From positions 41,880 through 105,879 of the forward strand of contig CAIMWI010000085.1 in the NCBI GenBank assembly GCA_903845215.1: a stretch of 64,000 bases of DNA. The letters are read 5' to 3'. Of the stretch, positions 8,250 to 17,350 are shown piece after piece (position 1 is the stretch's first letter; each line of letters begins with the position of its first letter). The stretch comes from an uncultured Rhodobacterales bacterium. Lineage in GTDB: Bacteria; Pseudomonadota; Alphaproteobacteria; Rhodobacterales; Rhodobacteraceae. The notes below the pieces were generated by a model. It saw nothing but the letters and a program-made list of their open reading frames with translations, was not told the DNA's origin and searched no databases. Made by a program: the position numbers and the translations under genes.

Positions 8250-9743
8250 ATGGCGTTCAAGATTACCATCATCGGGGCAGGGTCGGTCGGCTTTACCAAA
8301 AAGCTGTGCCAAGACATTCTCAAAGTGCCCGAATTCGAAGATGTCGAAATCGCGCTGACCGATATAAACGGCCATAATCTTGAAATGATCGCCCAGATCA
8401 TCCGGCGGATTGTGTCCGTCAACGGGCTGAAAACCCGCGTCACCGCCACGACTGACCGCCGCCGCGCGCTGGAGGGTGCGCGCTATATCATGAACGTGGT
8501 GCGCATCGGCGGGCTAGAGGCTTTTGCCAGCGATATCGCCATTCCGTTGAAATATGGTGTCGATCAATGCGTGGGCGATACGATCTGCGCGGGGGGGATT
8601 TTATACGCGCAGCGCGGCATCCATGCGATGTTGGAATTCTGCCAAGACATCCGCGAGGTCTGCGAACCCGGCGCTTTGCTGCTGAACTACGCCAATCCCA
8701 TGGCCATGATGACATGGGCGGCGATTGACCACGGCAAGGTCAACACCGTGGGCCTGTGCCACGGTGTGCAAAACGGCCACCGCCAGATCAGCCGCGCCTT
8801 GGGCGTGCCGATGGAGGAAACCGATATCGTCTGTTCGGGGATCAACCATCAGACATGGTATCTCGATATCCGCCACAATGGCCGCAAGGTCACCCGCCAA
8901 GAGCTGACCGAGGCATTCGAGGCGCATCCCGTCTTTTCCAAGCAGGAAAAGGTGCGCATCGATGTGCTGAAACGTTTTGGCTATTATTCGACCGAAAGCA
9001 ACGGGCATCTGTCGGAATATCTGCCGTGGTACCGCAAGCGGCCTGACCAGATCATGGACTGGATCAGCATGGATGAATGGATCCACGGCGAAACCGGCGG
9101 CTATTTGCGTTATTCGACCGAGAACCGCAATTGGTTCGAAGAAGATTTCCCGAAGTTTCTGGAAGAGGCGGGCGGGCAGCTTTCCGACTATCTGCGCACC
9201 GATGAACACGCCAGCCATATTCTGGAAGGGCTAGAGACAGGGCGCACGTATCGCGGGCATTTCAACGTGAAAAACGGCGGCATCATCCGCAACTTACCCG
9301 CCGATTGCATCATCGAAAGCCCCGGTTTTGTCGATCGGTTTGGCATCAACATGGTCGAAGGCATCACTTTGCCCGACGCCTGTGCCGCCACCTGCATGGC
9401 CAGCGTGAATGTGCAGCGCATGGGCATGAAGGCCGCGATCACGGGCGATGTAGAATTGCTCAAGCAATCCGTCCTGCACGACCCCTTGGTGGGCGCTATC
9501 TGCACGCCCGAGGAAGTTTGGCAAATGGTGGATGAAATGCTGGTGGCCCAAGCCCAATGGCTGCCGCAATATGCCCATGCCATCCCTGACGCCAAAAAGC
9601 GGCTGCAAGACCCCAAGGTCAAGACCCGCGACTGGGAGGGGGCTGCGCGGTTGGATGTGCGCTCGGTCGCAGTTCTGCGCGATGTGCAGGCCAAAAAGAA
9701 GGCGGCAGAGGGCCATGGTTTGGGCACCAAGGTGATGGGCTAA
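8250..9743 (+). CDS. melA: Alpha-galactosidase, glycoside hydrolase family 4 (MelA-like)
   Basis: A 497-residue cytoplasmic enzyme of the NAD- and Mn-dependent GH4 family, which cleaves glycosides by an oxidation-elimination route. The N terminus has the Rossmann motif KITIIGAGSVGFTK. The metal ligands expected in GH4 are visible as Cys170 (GLCHGVQ) and His200 (CSGINHQTW). The NYANPM segment also fits. The family includes alpha-glucosidases and alpha-glucuronidases, but the CHG and INHQ motifs favour alpha-galactosidase. The start at 8250 follows AAGGGGG. No sugar transporter lies beside it. A GC hairpin follows the stop codon. Confidence 0.85.
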   Translation: MAFKITIIGAGSVGFTKKLCQDILKVPEFEDVEIALTDINGHNLEMIAQIIRRIVSVNGLKTRVTATTDRRRALEGARYIMNVVRIGGLEAFASDIAIPLKYGVDQCVGDTICAGGILYAQRGIHAMLEFCQDIREVCEPGALLLNYANPMAMMTWAAIDHGKVNTVGLCHGVQNGHRQISRALGVPMEETDIVCSGINHQTWYLDIRHNGRKVTRQELTEAFEAHPVFSKQEKVRIDVLKRFGYYSTESNGHLSEYLPWYRKRPDQIMDWISMDEWIHGETGGYLRYSTENRNWFEEDFPKFLEEAGGQLSDYLRTDEHASHILEGLETGRTYRGHFNVKNGGIIRNLPADCIIESPGFVDRFGINMVEGITLPDACAATCMASVNVQRMGMKAAITGDVELLKQSVLHDPLVGAICTPEEVWQMVDEMLVAQAQWLPQYAHAIPDAKKRLQDPKVKTRDWEGAARLDVRSVAVLRDVQAKKKAAEGHGLGTKVMG

Positions 9744-9758
9744 GCCTGTTGCGTGAAA

Positions 9759-9779
9759 GCGGGGGGGCAGGCCCCCCGC
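9759..9779 (+). terminator. GC hairpin after the GH4 gene
   Basis: An 8-bp stem (GCGGGGGG with CCCCCCGC) and a 5-nt loop lie 15 bp after the GH4 stop codon. No T tract follows, so termination is uncertain. The remainder of 9780-9940 shows no gene. The hairpin resembles the two found after tpa. Confidence 0.45.
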
Positions 9780-9940
9780 AGCCCTTGCGCAAAGATAAGC
9801 GCGCTGCGCCCTTGGCGTTTGGGCTTTAACGCAGCCCAAAAACTTTGTCACTTTGAACGATGGCTTTGGGCAGGCCCCGCCTTGCGAATTGTTCTGCCCA
9901 AGTCCGGCTTGATGCCAAAATACGCGGTGCCTTTGGCAGA

Positions 9941-10549
9941 TTAAGCGGCTTTGGTCTGGCGGATGTGATGCAGCACAAAGTCCAAGGCGGCCTTTCGCGC
10001 AACGCTTGCAGGCATCGAGGGCGGGTCGATGCAATGTTGCAGGCTTAACCCGTCCACCAAGCTGATAAAGGTGCGCGCCAAGGTTTGGGCGGCCTGACCT
10101 TTGCCCAAGGCGGGGGTGTGTTCGGCCAGCACCTCGGCGACAAGGTCGACATAAATCGCATATTGGCGCCGGTGTTCAGCCATGAGTTCGGGCGTGTTAG
10201 CAATGGCCCCCCACATCGACAGCCAGATGTTCAAGGCCGGACGGTTGAACTGGGTCGGATCAAACAGAGCTTCCAGCAAGCCATCGAGTCGCGACCCGTC
10301 TTGCGGCGGGCGAGTCGATGCCGACACGGACTTGGCGTACAGATGCGCATAGGTCGCAGCCAAAAGCCCCGCCATGCTGCCAAAGTGATGCGCCACAAGG
10401 CCGCGCGACACGCCCGCCCGCGCGCAAACGCGGTCGACGGTAAAGCTTGCCATCCCACCTTCGGCCATACAGTCCAAACTCGCCTCGATCAGCATCAAGC
10501 GGCGATCTGCGGCGCTAAGGCGGGTGAAGCGGGGGGCGGCTTTTGGCAT
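9941..10549 (-). CDS. TetR-family regulator (BetI-like)
   Basis: A 202-residue repressor. The N-terminal helix-turn-helix covers about residues 14-65 (LIEASLDCMAEGGMASFTVDRVCARAGVSRGLVAHHFGS). The C-terminal domain resembles BetI-type TetR proteins, including ARTFISLVDGLSLQ. It lies 13 bp downstream of the fumarylacetoacetate-hydrolase-family gene on the same strand and is probably its autoregulated partner. The ligand cannot be read from the sequence. Confidence 0.82.
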   Translation of the reverse strand: MPKAAPRFTRLSAADRRLMLIEASLDCMAEGGMASFTVDRVCARAGVSRGLVAHHFGSMAGLLAATYAHLYAKSVSASTRPPQDGSRLDGLLEALFDPTQFNRPALNIWLSMWGAIANTPELMAEHRRQYAIYVDLVAEVLAEHTPALGKGQAAQTLARTFISLVDGLSLQHCIDPPSMPASVARKAALDFVLHHIRQTKAA

Positions 10550-10562
10550 CTTTGCGACGGCC

Positions 10563-11696
10563 TTAAATCAGCCCGCGCCCAGCCAAGTTGCGCATCAAGG
10601 CGGCGGTGCCAAAGGTCCATTCCGGCGCCTCGGTTGACAGGCGCACCGTGTTGGTCAGGCTGCCCAAGGCCGGCGTCTGGACGGTGACGATATCGCCCAG
10701 ATGGTGGGTAAAGCCTTGGCCTGGCCCATCGCGGTCTTGCACGGGGGCGAACATCGTGCCGCAGTACAGCATAAATCCGTCAGGGTATTGGTGATGCCGC
10801 CCAATCGTTTGGGCCACCAGATCAGACGGATCGCGGCTGATTTCGGCCATGCTGGAACGCCCTTCGAGATGAAAGCCGTCAAGGCCAGTCACCGTCAAAG
10901 TCAGTGTCATCTGGCGCACGTCGTCCAGTGTAAAGCCATCATCAAACAGCCGGATCATGGGCCCGATGGCGGCCGAGGCGTTGTTGTCTTTGGCCTTGCC
11001 CAACAGCAGGGCAGAGCGGCCTTCGACATCACGCAGGTTCACATCGTTGCCCAAGGTCACCCCACGAATGACGCCTTGGGCGTTCACCGCCAAGACCACC
11101 TCTGGCTCGGGGTTGTTCCATTTTGACACCGGATGCAGGCCAATCGTCGCCCCTTGCCCGACCGAGGCCATCGGCGGGGCCTTGGTGAACACCTCGGCAT
11201 CGGGGCCGATACCCACTTCCAGATATTGTGACCAAAGGCCCTCGGCGATCAGCAGGGTTTTGACCGCGGCCGCTTCGGGCGATCCGGGGCGCAGGTTGCG
11301 CAGGCTGGTGCCCAAAAGATCGGCAATTCGGCCCCGAATGGCCGCGGCGCGTGAAGCATCGCCCGCGGCGCGTTCTTCGATCACCCGTTCAATCATAGAA
11401 CGGGCAAAGGTCACACCGCACGCCTTGATGGCTTGCAAATCGGCGGGCGACAGCAGGCGGGTGACATCGCCCGTAGCCTCGGTTGAGGCGGCAATCAATT
11501 CATCAAGTCGCGCAATCGGTGTGCCTGCCACTTGCGCCAGATGTGCGCTGATGTCGGGAATTTCTAAAAGGTCGCGCATCGTGGGGGCGGCCTTGGTTGT
11601 GACGTCATAAAGCACATCGCCGCGAAGATGCGCCAAGGCGGGGCCAATGCCCTGTCGCCAAACCCGCGCTACATAAATGCCTGTCTTTTGGGTCAT
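10563..11696 (-). CDS. Fumarylacetoacetate hydrolase family protein
   Basis: A 377-residue protein whose C-terminal two thirds form an FAH fold. The metal-site region is visible as HPVSKWNNPEPEVVLAV, followed by GNDVNLRDVEGRSALLLGKAKDNNAS and the final HHLGDIVTVQTPALGSLTNTV. Family members hydrolyse or dehydrate acyclic keto acids in aromatic or sugar-acid degradation. The roughly 130-residue N-terminal extension is typical of a subgroup of unknown substrate. The start at 11696 (MTQKTGIYV) has a GGAGACGAGC ribosome site. The TetR gene follows on the same strand. Confidence 0.8.
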   Translation of the reverse strand: MTQKTGIYVARVWRQGIGPALAHLRGDVLYDVTTKAAPTMRDLLEIPDISAHLAQVAGTPIARLDELIAASTEATGDVTRLLSPADLQAIKACGVTFARSMIERVIEERAAGDASRAAAIRGRIADLLGTSLRNLRPGSPEAAAVKTLLIAEGLWSQYLEVGIGPDAEVFTKAPPMASVGQGATIGLHPVSKWNNPEPEVVLAVNAQGVIRGVTLGNDVNLRDVEGRSALLLGKAKDNNASAAIGPMIRLFDDGFTLDDVRQMTLTLTVTGLDGFHLEGRSSMAEISRDPSDLVAQTIGRHHQYPDGFMLYCGTMFAPVQDRDGPGQGFTHHLGDIVTVQTPALGSLTNTVRLSTEAPEWTFGTAALMRNLAGRGLI

Positions 11697-12296
11697 CGCT
11701 CGTCTCCACTTCTTGGCGCATAGGCTAAGGGCAGGGGCTGTCGGTGGAAAGGGGCAATGCGCAGATGGGCTTTTGGTGAGGCTGGCACAAGGCCGGGTTT
11801 TTGCCGCAACGATCAAGCGGCACCTTTGATCCGTCGCCCAAATTGGCCGAGTCTTGGGCCAAGAATTCTAACCCGCGCACCCATCCATTCAAAAGCGCGC
11901 GTGGACGAATCGGGGGACAGGGTTGCCAAGCCCTTCAAGAAAATGTGTGTTCCGTGGGAAGGGGGCTTATTTTACGCCTGTGGACGGCAAAAACCCGCCC
12001 GCGCATTCCCGTCATTTTTGGCCGTTTGGAAAGGCTTTGCTGTCGTGCATTTGCGCCAACTAGGCGTTTTGTGACAAAAATTGACGCAACGCGCCATAAA
12101 CACGGCGCGGCGTGTTTTGCTTTATGACAGTGCAGTTGACAGGCTGACGGCGTGAAAGGATAAGCTTTCAGCACGAACCTTTCGATCCTGTCACAAATCT
12201 GTTAAGTGGCAGGTCTAGGACCACTCAACGTGACCGGGGCTGTCTGCCAGCTTCGCTCGACCTCCGCGCAAGCGGTGCAACCAAGGGAGACGTGAC
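11697..12296. other. 600-bp intergenic region before the Pot-type operon
   Basis: No convincing gene is present. Short open frames here lack ribosome sites and family similarity. The right part holds a promoter candidate (listed separately). At 12090-12109 a CGCGCC/GGCGCG hairpin is followed by a T-rich stretch, which could end a small transcript from the left. The roughly 125-nt leader between the promoter and the GTG start of the binding-protein gene shows no riboswitch I can recognise. Confidence 0.5.
12136..12164 (+). promoter_or_regulatory. Sigma70-type promoter for the Pot-type ABC operon
   Basis: A perfect TTGACA (12136-12141) is separated by 17 bp from GATAAG (12159-12164), which matches TATAAT at four of six positions. 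The predicted transcript would start near 12171 and have a leader of about 125 nt. Strong expression fits the codon choice of the first gene. Confidence 0.5.
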
Positions 12297-13424
12297 GTGA
12301 CGAACGCAAAATCCATCAGCCGCCGTGGCTTTATGAAAACCACCGCAGCAGGCGTGGGGGCAATGGCTGCTCCGGCGCTGATTTCTTCGAAAGCTCTGGC
12401 CTCTTCGGGCGAGCTGAACTTCACCGGCTGGGCAGGCTACCCTGCTTTGGCTGAAAAAGTGTTCCCGGCTTTCACGGCTGCCACTGGCATCACCGTGAAC
12501 TTCACCGAGCAGCCCGACCAGGACACCATGTTCGCTCAGGCGAAAGTGGCTGTCGAAGCTGGTGGCATCGACATGATCGAGCCGACCATCGACCGTTGGG
12601 GCGGTTGGAACTCGAACGGCCTGCTGGCCGCTTGGGATCCGGCAAAGCTGGCGATGGACAACTACCTGCCGGGTCTGGCAGACGGCTCTGCTGGCACGCG
12701 TTCGCGCGACGCCGATGGCGCATTGTTCTATGTGCCGTCCAACTGGGGCACCGAAGCCATCGTTTACAACAAAGAAGCCGCTAAGTTGAGCGAGCCTGCT
12801 TCGTTGGGCGATCTGTTCTCGGCAGACAACAAAGTCGTGCTGCGTCCGCACTCGGCACTGGCTGCTATGGGCCGTTACCTTGACGCGCAGGGCAAACTGC
12901 CCTTCCCGTGGATGGACGGCTACACCGACATGGCGAAAATGGTCCAGCTTTGGGACATCGCTTTGGCCGAGGCTGTTAAGGCCAAGGGCAACGTGGTTCA
13001 GTTCTGGTCGGGCGAAAACGAAGCCAACGCTGGTTTCGTGGCAAACGGCGCGACTGTTGGCCAGTGCTGGGATTCGACCGGCTTCAACCTGCGCAATGAC
13101 GGCTACGGCTATGTTGCTCCGGTGGAAGGTGCCTTTGCTTGGCACCAGGGCTTTGTCATGATGAAGAACGCTGTCAACGTTGACCAAGCGCACGAACTGG
13201 CCAAGTGGGTTTCGTCGGCTGAAGGCGCTGCCGCTTGGGCAACTGCCTTCTCGTCGAACCCGGTTGGCAAAGGCGCAGGCGATCTGCTCGACCCCGAAGT
13301 TTCGGCTTACTACAACGCTGCTTTCGATGACGCCAAACTGGCGGCTTTGTGGTGGTGGCCCGACCAGTCGGCAGAGTTCATCGCCAAGCGCGGCGAATAT
13401 GCTGACAAGTACAAAGCTTCCTAA
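12297..13424 (+). CDS. Pot-type ABC transporter substrate-binding protein, Tat-exported
   Basis: A 375-residue periplasmic binding protein of the spermidine/putrescine (PotD-like) class. The N terminus carries a twin-arginine signal (SRRGFMKTTAAGVGAMAAPALISSKALA), so it is probably exported folded. The mature domain begins GELNFTGWAGYPALAEK. The substrate may be a polyamine or another small cation. GTG 12297 is the start, with AGGGAGA upstream. The gene uses GCT, GGC, AAC and TTC codons more than its neighbours, a sign of high expression. It leads a four-gene operon, and a strong hairpin separates it from the ATPase gene. Confidence 0.85.
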   Translation: MTNAKSISRRGFMKTTAAGVGAMAAPALISSKALASSGELNFTGWAGYPALAEKVFPAFTAATGITVNFTEQPDQDTMFAQAKVAVEAGGIDMIEPTIDRWGGWNSNGLLAAWDPAKLAMDNYLPGLADGSAGTRSRDADGALFYVPSNWGTEAIVYNKEAAKLSEPASLGDLFSADNKVVLRPHSALAAMGRYLDAQGKLPFPWMDGYTDMAKMVQLWDIALAEAVKAKGNVVQFWSGENEANAGFVANGATVGQCWDSTGFNLRNDGYGYVAPVEGAFAWHQGFVMMKNAVNVDQAHELAKWVSSAEGAAAWATAFSSNPVGKGAGDLLDPEVSAYYNAAFDDAKLAALWWWPDQSAEFIAKRGEYADKYKAS

Positions 13425-13444
13425 TCGAAGCTGACGACTTTGCG

Positions 13445-13468
13445 CGCCGGGTCCTGTTGGGCCCGGCG
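13445..13468 (+). terminator. Intercistronic hairpin after the binding-protein gene
   Basis: A 10-bp stem (13445-13454 with 13459-13468, one G-T pair) and a TGTT loop lie 20 bp after the stop codon, followed by a moderately T-rich run. It probably stops or stabilises part of the mRNA, so that the binding protein is made in excess of the membrane components. Confidence 0.6.
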
Positions 13469-13604
13469 TGTCATTTTGGGGCAATGGCTTTGATCTGGAC
13501 CAATCTTGCCCCCCTGTCTGGCGCTATCCATTTGCGGTGCGCGGCGGGCGTGGTAAACAAGGCTAAGAAGTTCAATAAGACGACAACAGGGGGCAGACGA
13601 TCCG

Positions 13605-14678
13605 ATGAGTGCTGGGATTGATCTTGATAATGTATGCTGCGATTTTGGCAAATTTCGCGCGGTGGACCATGTGAATGTAAACATCCAGCCCGGAGAGTTC
13701 TTTTCTTTCCTTGGGCCATCTGGTTGTGGCAAGACCACGATCTTACGGATGATTTCCGGCTTCACCGAACCCACCGAGGGCGTGATCCGCATTGGTGGCA
13801 AGGACGTGCGCGGCCAGCGCCCCAACCAGCGCCCCACTGCGTTGATCTTTCAAAACCTCGCCCTCTTCCCCTTGATGCCCATCTGGGAAAATATTGCCTT
13901 TGGTCTGGAAGTGCGGGGCGTTGATAAAGCCAAGCGTCGGGCGCGGGCGGAAGAATTGCTAGCACTGGTCGATCTGCATGACAGCGCTGACAAAATGGTT
14001 AGCCAGTTGTCGGGCGGCCAAAAGCAGCGCGTCGCCATTGCGCGCGCATTGGCTGTGGAACCGGCCGTGATGCTGCTGGACGAACCCCTTTCGGCGTTGG
14101 ATTTGAAACTGCGCCAACACATGCGGGCCGAACTGCGCGCCATCCAAAAGCGCACCGGCGTGACCTTTATCTACATCACCCATGATCAGGGCGAGGCTTT
14201 GGCCATGTCGGACCGTGTCGGCGTGATGAGCCAAGGCCGCCTGCAACAGGTCGCCAACCCGCGTGACATTTACAACAACCCCGTCAACGGCTTTGTTGCG
14301 TCTTTTGTCGGCGAAAACAACATCTTCACCGGTGATGTGCAAAACGCAGCCGATGGTATGGCCAGCTTTGCCTCGCCCACTGGCACCTTACGCGCCCGCC
14401 TGCCCGGCGCTGCGGGCAAGCTTTACGTGCGCCCCGAACACATGGTCTTGCAAAGCACGCCGGGGGCAGAAAACTCGGTGGCGGTGACGCTGACCGAAGT
14501 GGCGTTTGAAGGCAATTTCATCTCGGTGCACGGCGTGACTGAAGCTGGCAAGACGATGGTCGCCGAACTGCGCAACGACGGCTCTGCCGCGATCCCCTCT
14601 GCCGGTGCCAAAATGCACATGGCGTTTGATGCGCGCAACGCCGCAATCTTGCCCGACAGCGCCACTGCGGGGGCATGA
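13605..14678 (+). CDS. Pot-type ABC transporter ATP-binding protein
   Basis: A 357-residue PotA-like ATPase. Visible motifs are Walker A GPSGCGKTT, the Q loop FQNLALFP, the signature LSGGQKQRVAIARAL, Walker B VMLLDEP and the switch His in THDQGEA. Residues beyond about 240 form the TOBE regulatory domain (KLYVRPEHMVL). It powers the importer of this operon. Some 180 bp separate it from the binding-protein gene, and the first permease gene starts 3 bp after its stop codon. Confidence 0.9.
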   Translation: MSAGIDLDNVCCDFGKFRAVDHVNVNIQPGEFFSFLGPSGCGKTTILRMISGFTEPTEGVIRIGGKDVRGQRPNQRPTALIFQNLALFPLMPIWENIAFGLEVRGVDKAKRRARAEELLALVDLHDSADKMVSQLSGGQKQRVAIARALAVEPAVMLLDEPLSALDLKLRQHMRAELRAIQKRTGVTFIYITHDQGEALAMSDRVGVMSQGRLQQVANPRDIYNNPVNGFVASFVGENNIFTGDVQNAADGMASFASPTGTLRARLPGAAGKLYVRPEHMVLQSTPGAENSVAVTLTEVAFEGNFISVHGVTEAGKTMVAELRNDGSAAIPSAGAKMHMAFDARNAAILPDSATAGA

Positions 14679-14681
14679 CAG

Positions 14682-15605
14682 ATGAACGACCTGCTGCGCC
14701 GCTATGGCAAGGGTCTGACTTGGACCTTCATCAGCCTGACTTTCTTTTGGCTGATCATTCTGGTGATCTTGCCCGATTTTAAACTGCTGGAAAGCTCGTT
14801 CCGGCCTTACCTGCCGGTCAATGAGATCGGCGGGCCCAAGGATGTGTACTCCTTAAACAACTATATGCAGATCTTCGGCAATCAGGTTGATTTCAACTTT
14901 TTTGGCCTGCATTTCCCCTTGGCTGCGCGCATCAAGGTGTTTGTGCTGACGATTTTTTATTCTGGCGTGGTCACCCTGATCACCTTCGTGCTGGCCTATC
15001 CTTTGTCATTCTATCTGGCCAAGGTCGTCAGCCCCAAATCGCTGCCAACGCTGTTCTTGCTGCTGTTTGTGCCGCTTTGGGTGTCAGAAGTGCTGCGGTC
15101 TTTTGCATGGTATATCATCCTGACGCTGAAGGGCCCGTTGAACGTGTTCTTGATGACGATCGGCGTGATTTCCGAAGAAATCCGCTGGATCGACGGGTAC
15201 AGCCCCGTGGTGGTGACCTTGGTCTATGCCTATGTGCTGTTCATGCTGTTCCCTTTGTATAACGCTATGCAGTCGTTGGACAGCAACCAGATCGAGGCCG
15301 CCGATGATCTGGGCGCCCCGTGGTGGCGCACGCATTGGCGGGTGATCTTGCCGCATTGCAAACCCGGTATAGCGTCGGGCGCTGTGATGGTGTTCATGCT
15401 GTCGGCTGGTTCGCTTTTGGTGCCAGCGATCATCAATTCGACAACCGGCAACTGGTTCACCCAGACGATCCAAGGCATCATGCTGGAAGGTCAGGATTGG
15501 AACGCAGGCGCAGCCTTTGCCTTTATGCTGCTGTTGTTTTGCACCATCGCGGTCTCTGTGGCGATGCGAGTGTTCCGCGTCAGCCTGTCTGATATTGCGA
15601 AATAA
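14682..15605 (+). CDS. Pot-type ABC transporter permease (PotB-like)
   Basis: A 307-residue inner-membrane permease with about six membrane spans. The first is TWTFISLTFFWLIILVILPDF, and later spans include VFVLTIFYSGVVTLITFVLAY. The EAA loop that contacts the ATPase is visible as EAADDLGAPWWRTHWRVILPHCKPGI. It pairs with the next gene to form the channel. It lies directly downstream of the ATPase gene. Confidence 0.87.
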   Translation: MNDLLRRYGKGLTWTFISLTFFWLIILVILPDFKLLESSFRPYLPVNEIGGPKDVYSLNNYMQIFGNQVDFNFFGLHFPLAARIKVFVLTIFYSGVVTLITFVLAYPLSFYLAKVVSPKSLPTLFLLLFVPLWVSEVLRSFAWYIILTLKGPLNVFLMTIGVISEEIRWIDGYSPVVVTLVYAYVLFMLFPLYNAMQSLDSNQIEAADDLGAPWWRTHWRVILPHCKPGIASGAVMVFMLSAGSLLVPAIINSTTGNWFTQTIQGIMLEGQDWNAGAAFAFMLLLFCTIAVSVAMRVFRVSLSDIAK

Positions 15606-15619
15606 GGGGGGCTGGATCC

Positions 15620-16462
15620 ATGCAATTCAACCGCAAGTTTCTGGGCCATCTGTATATGGTGCTTTTTTTGGTCTATCTGCTGGTGCCCTTGGCTGTGATG
15701 TCAGGGGCGGCGTTTAACGCCAGCAAACTGCCCACGGTCATTCCGTGGAAAGGCTGGACAGATCAATGGTTCATCGCGCTGTATAACGATGCCCGTATCT
15801 GGGTTGCCGTGCGCAACACGATTGTTGTGGCCATCGCCGTTGTGGTGATCGCAGTGCCTGTGGGCGCTGCGGGGGCGATTCTGGTCAACTCTATCAGCGG
15901 CAAGGTCCGCGCCATTCTTTATGGCATGATGGTCGCGCCCATTTTGGTGCCCGGCGTGGTGATCGGTATTTCGACGCTGCTGTTCTGGCACCAGTTCTCG
16001 GTCGGGTCGGGCCTGCATTTGTCGGTGCTGGGCCAAGTCAGCTACATCGCCTCCTTTGTGATGCTGCTGGTTCTGGCGCGCCTGCAAAGCTTTGACCAAG
16101 GCTTGGAAGAGGCCGCGCTTGATCTGGGTGCCAGCCATGGCCAAGTGATGCGCCGTATCCTGTTGCCGCATTTGTACCCCGCCTTGGGGGCTGGGGCTGC
16201 CATCTCGTTCTTCCAGTCGATCGAGAACTTTAACGTCACGCTCTTCACCCGTGGCGGGGCCGATACGTTGACAGTCTATGTCTTTTCCAAGGTCCGCTCG
16301 GGCATCACCCCCACGATCAACGCGCTGGCATTGCTGTTGATCATGGTGACGCTGGTTTTGGCCATCTGGTACGAAATCGCCCGCCGCCGCAAAGCCCGCA
16401 TCGAGGCTGCGCGCGAGGCCGAAGGTCGCCGCGCCGAAGACGCCGAGCTGGTGGCCTCGTAA
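15620..16462 (+). CDS. Pot-type ABC transporter permease (PotC-like)
   Basis: A 280-residue permease with six membrane spans and the EAA loop EAALDLGASHGQVMRRILLPHLYPAL. It is the second channel subunit of the importer. The C terminus is a charged cytoplasmic tail rich in Arg, Glu and Ala. It begins 14 bp after the preceding permease, behind AAGGGGGGC, and is the last gene before a terminator. Confidence 0.87.
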   Translation: MQFNRKFLGHLYMVLFLVYLLVPLAVMSGAAFNASKLPTVIPWKGWTDQWFIALYNDARIWVAVRNTIVVAIAVVVIAVPVGAAGAILVNSISGKVRAILYGMMVAPILVPGVVIGISTLLFWHQFSVGSGLHLSVLGQVSYIASFVMLLVLARLQSFDQGLEEAALDLGASHGQVMRRILLPHLYPALGAGAAISFFQSIENFNVTLFTRGGADTLTVYVFSKVRSGITPTINALALLLIMVTLVLAIWYEIARRRKARIEAAREAEGRRAEDAELVAS

Positions 16463-16492
16463 CCACTTCTCGCCCAGCACTGCGAATCAAAA

Positions 16493-16523
16493 GGGGGGCC
16501 CCCACGGGCCCGCCTTCTTCTTT
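16493..16523 (+). terminator. Terminator of the Pot-type operon
   Basis: A 9-bp stem with one mismatch (GGGGGGCCC at 16493-16501, GGGCCCGCC at 16506-16514), a CCAC loop and a TTCTTCTTT run lie 30 bp after the last permease gene. Confidence 0.7.
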
Positions 16524-16557
16524 GCGCTTTCATACTTGGTAAAATATCCCCGCCGGA
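16524..16557 (-). repeat. Recurrent intergenic motif, copy 1
   Basis: Read on the minus strand this contains GGATATTTTACCAAGTATGAAAG. It resembles elements at 26264-26294 and 47343-47364. All three lie between genes. Confidence 0.4.
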
Positions 16558-16573
16558 GGCTGCAACGCCCGCC

Positions 16574-17350
16574 TCACGCGGTGCGGGTGGGTGTGCGTCC
16601 TTCTAGCCAGCGAAACAGCAGCACGATCAGGCCCGTCAGGCCCATGTAAACCAATGCCAGCAACAGCAGCGGTTCATAGATGATAAAGGTGTCCTGCCGG
16701 ATGCGGCCTGTGACGGCGTAGATTTCCATGATGGTGATCGTCGACACCAAGGGGGTCGATTTCAACTGGCTCACCGTCTCGCCGCCCAAAGTGGGCAGCA
16801 CGCGCTGCAAGGCTTGCGGCAGCCAGATGCGGCGCAGCAGGGTGAAGGGCGGCATGCCCATCGCCTTTGCGGCCTCTAGCTGGCCGTGCGGAACGCCTTT
16901 AAAGGCCCCGCGCATCACCTCGCCCTCGTAGCCTGCAACCGACAGGGACAGCGCCACCACCGCATAGGGCCACGCTTGGCGCAGATAGGGCCACAGGTCA
17001 GATTGCTTGATCCATGGGATCGATGGGAACAGCGACCCAAGCCCGTAATACAGCAGCCAGATTTGCATCAGCAAAGGTGTGCCGCGGATGACGGTGCAAA
17101 AGACCCGCGCGGGGGCCGACAGATACCAAGGCCCCGCCGCTTGCGCCAAGCCGATGGGCACGGCCAATATCATGCCGATCACCATCGTGACCACCACGAT
17201 CCAGATCGTGCGCCAGATGCCCTGCACGATCAGCAGTTGATACTTGGGATTGGCCAGCCACGTCCAATTCAGCGACAAGGCGCACCAAGCCACCAATGCC
17301 ACCGCAAGCAAAATCAGCACAATCCGATGCGGTTTGAAAAAGTCTTTCAT
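16574..17350 (-). CDS. Polar amino acid ABC transporter permease (HisM-like)
   Basis: A 258-residue membrane protein with an N-terminal span (IVLILLAVALVAWCALSL) and the His/Glu/Gln/Arg/opine permease core. The EAA loop is EAAKAMGMPPFTLLRRIWLPQALQ, and VIRGTPLLMQIWLLYY is a hallmark of this family. Its ATG overlaps the stop codon of the upstream permease gene (ATGA). It is the last gene of a binding protein-permease-permease unit. Substrate specificity cannot be read. Confidence 0.87.
   Translation of the reverse strand: MKDFFKPHRIVLILLAVALVAWCALSLNWTWLANPKYQLLIVQGIWRTIWIVVVTMVIGMILAVPIGLAQAAGPWYLSAPARVFCTVIRGTPLLMQIWLLYYGLGSLFPSIPWIKQSDLWPYLRQAWPYAVVALSLSVAGYEGEVMRGAFKGVPHGQLEAAKAMGMPPFTLLRRIWLPQALQRVLPTLGGETVSQLKSTPLVSTITIMEIYAVTGRIRQDTFIIYEPLLLLALVYMGLTGLIVLLFRWLEGRTPTRTA

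Noticed and set aside
11757..12074. 105-codon plus-strand frame upstream of the Pot-type operon
   Set aside because: No ribosome site, no family, and biased residues; treated as non-coding.
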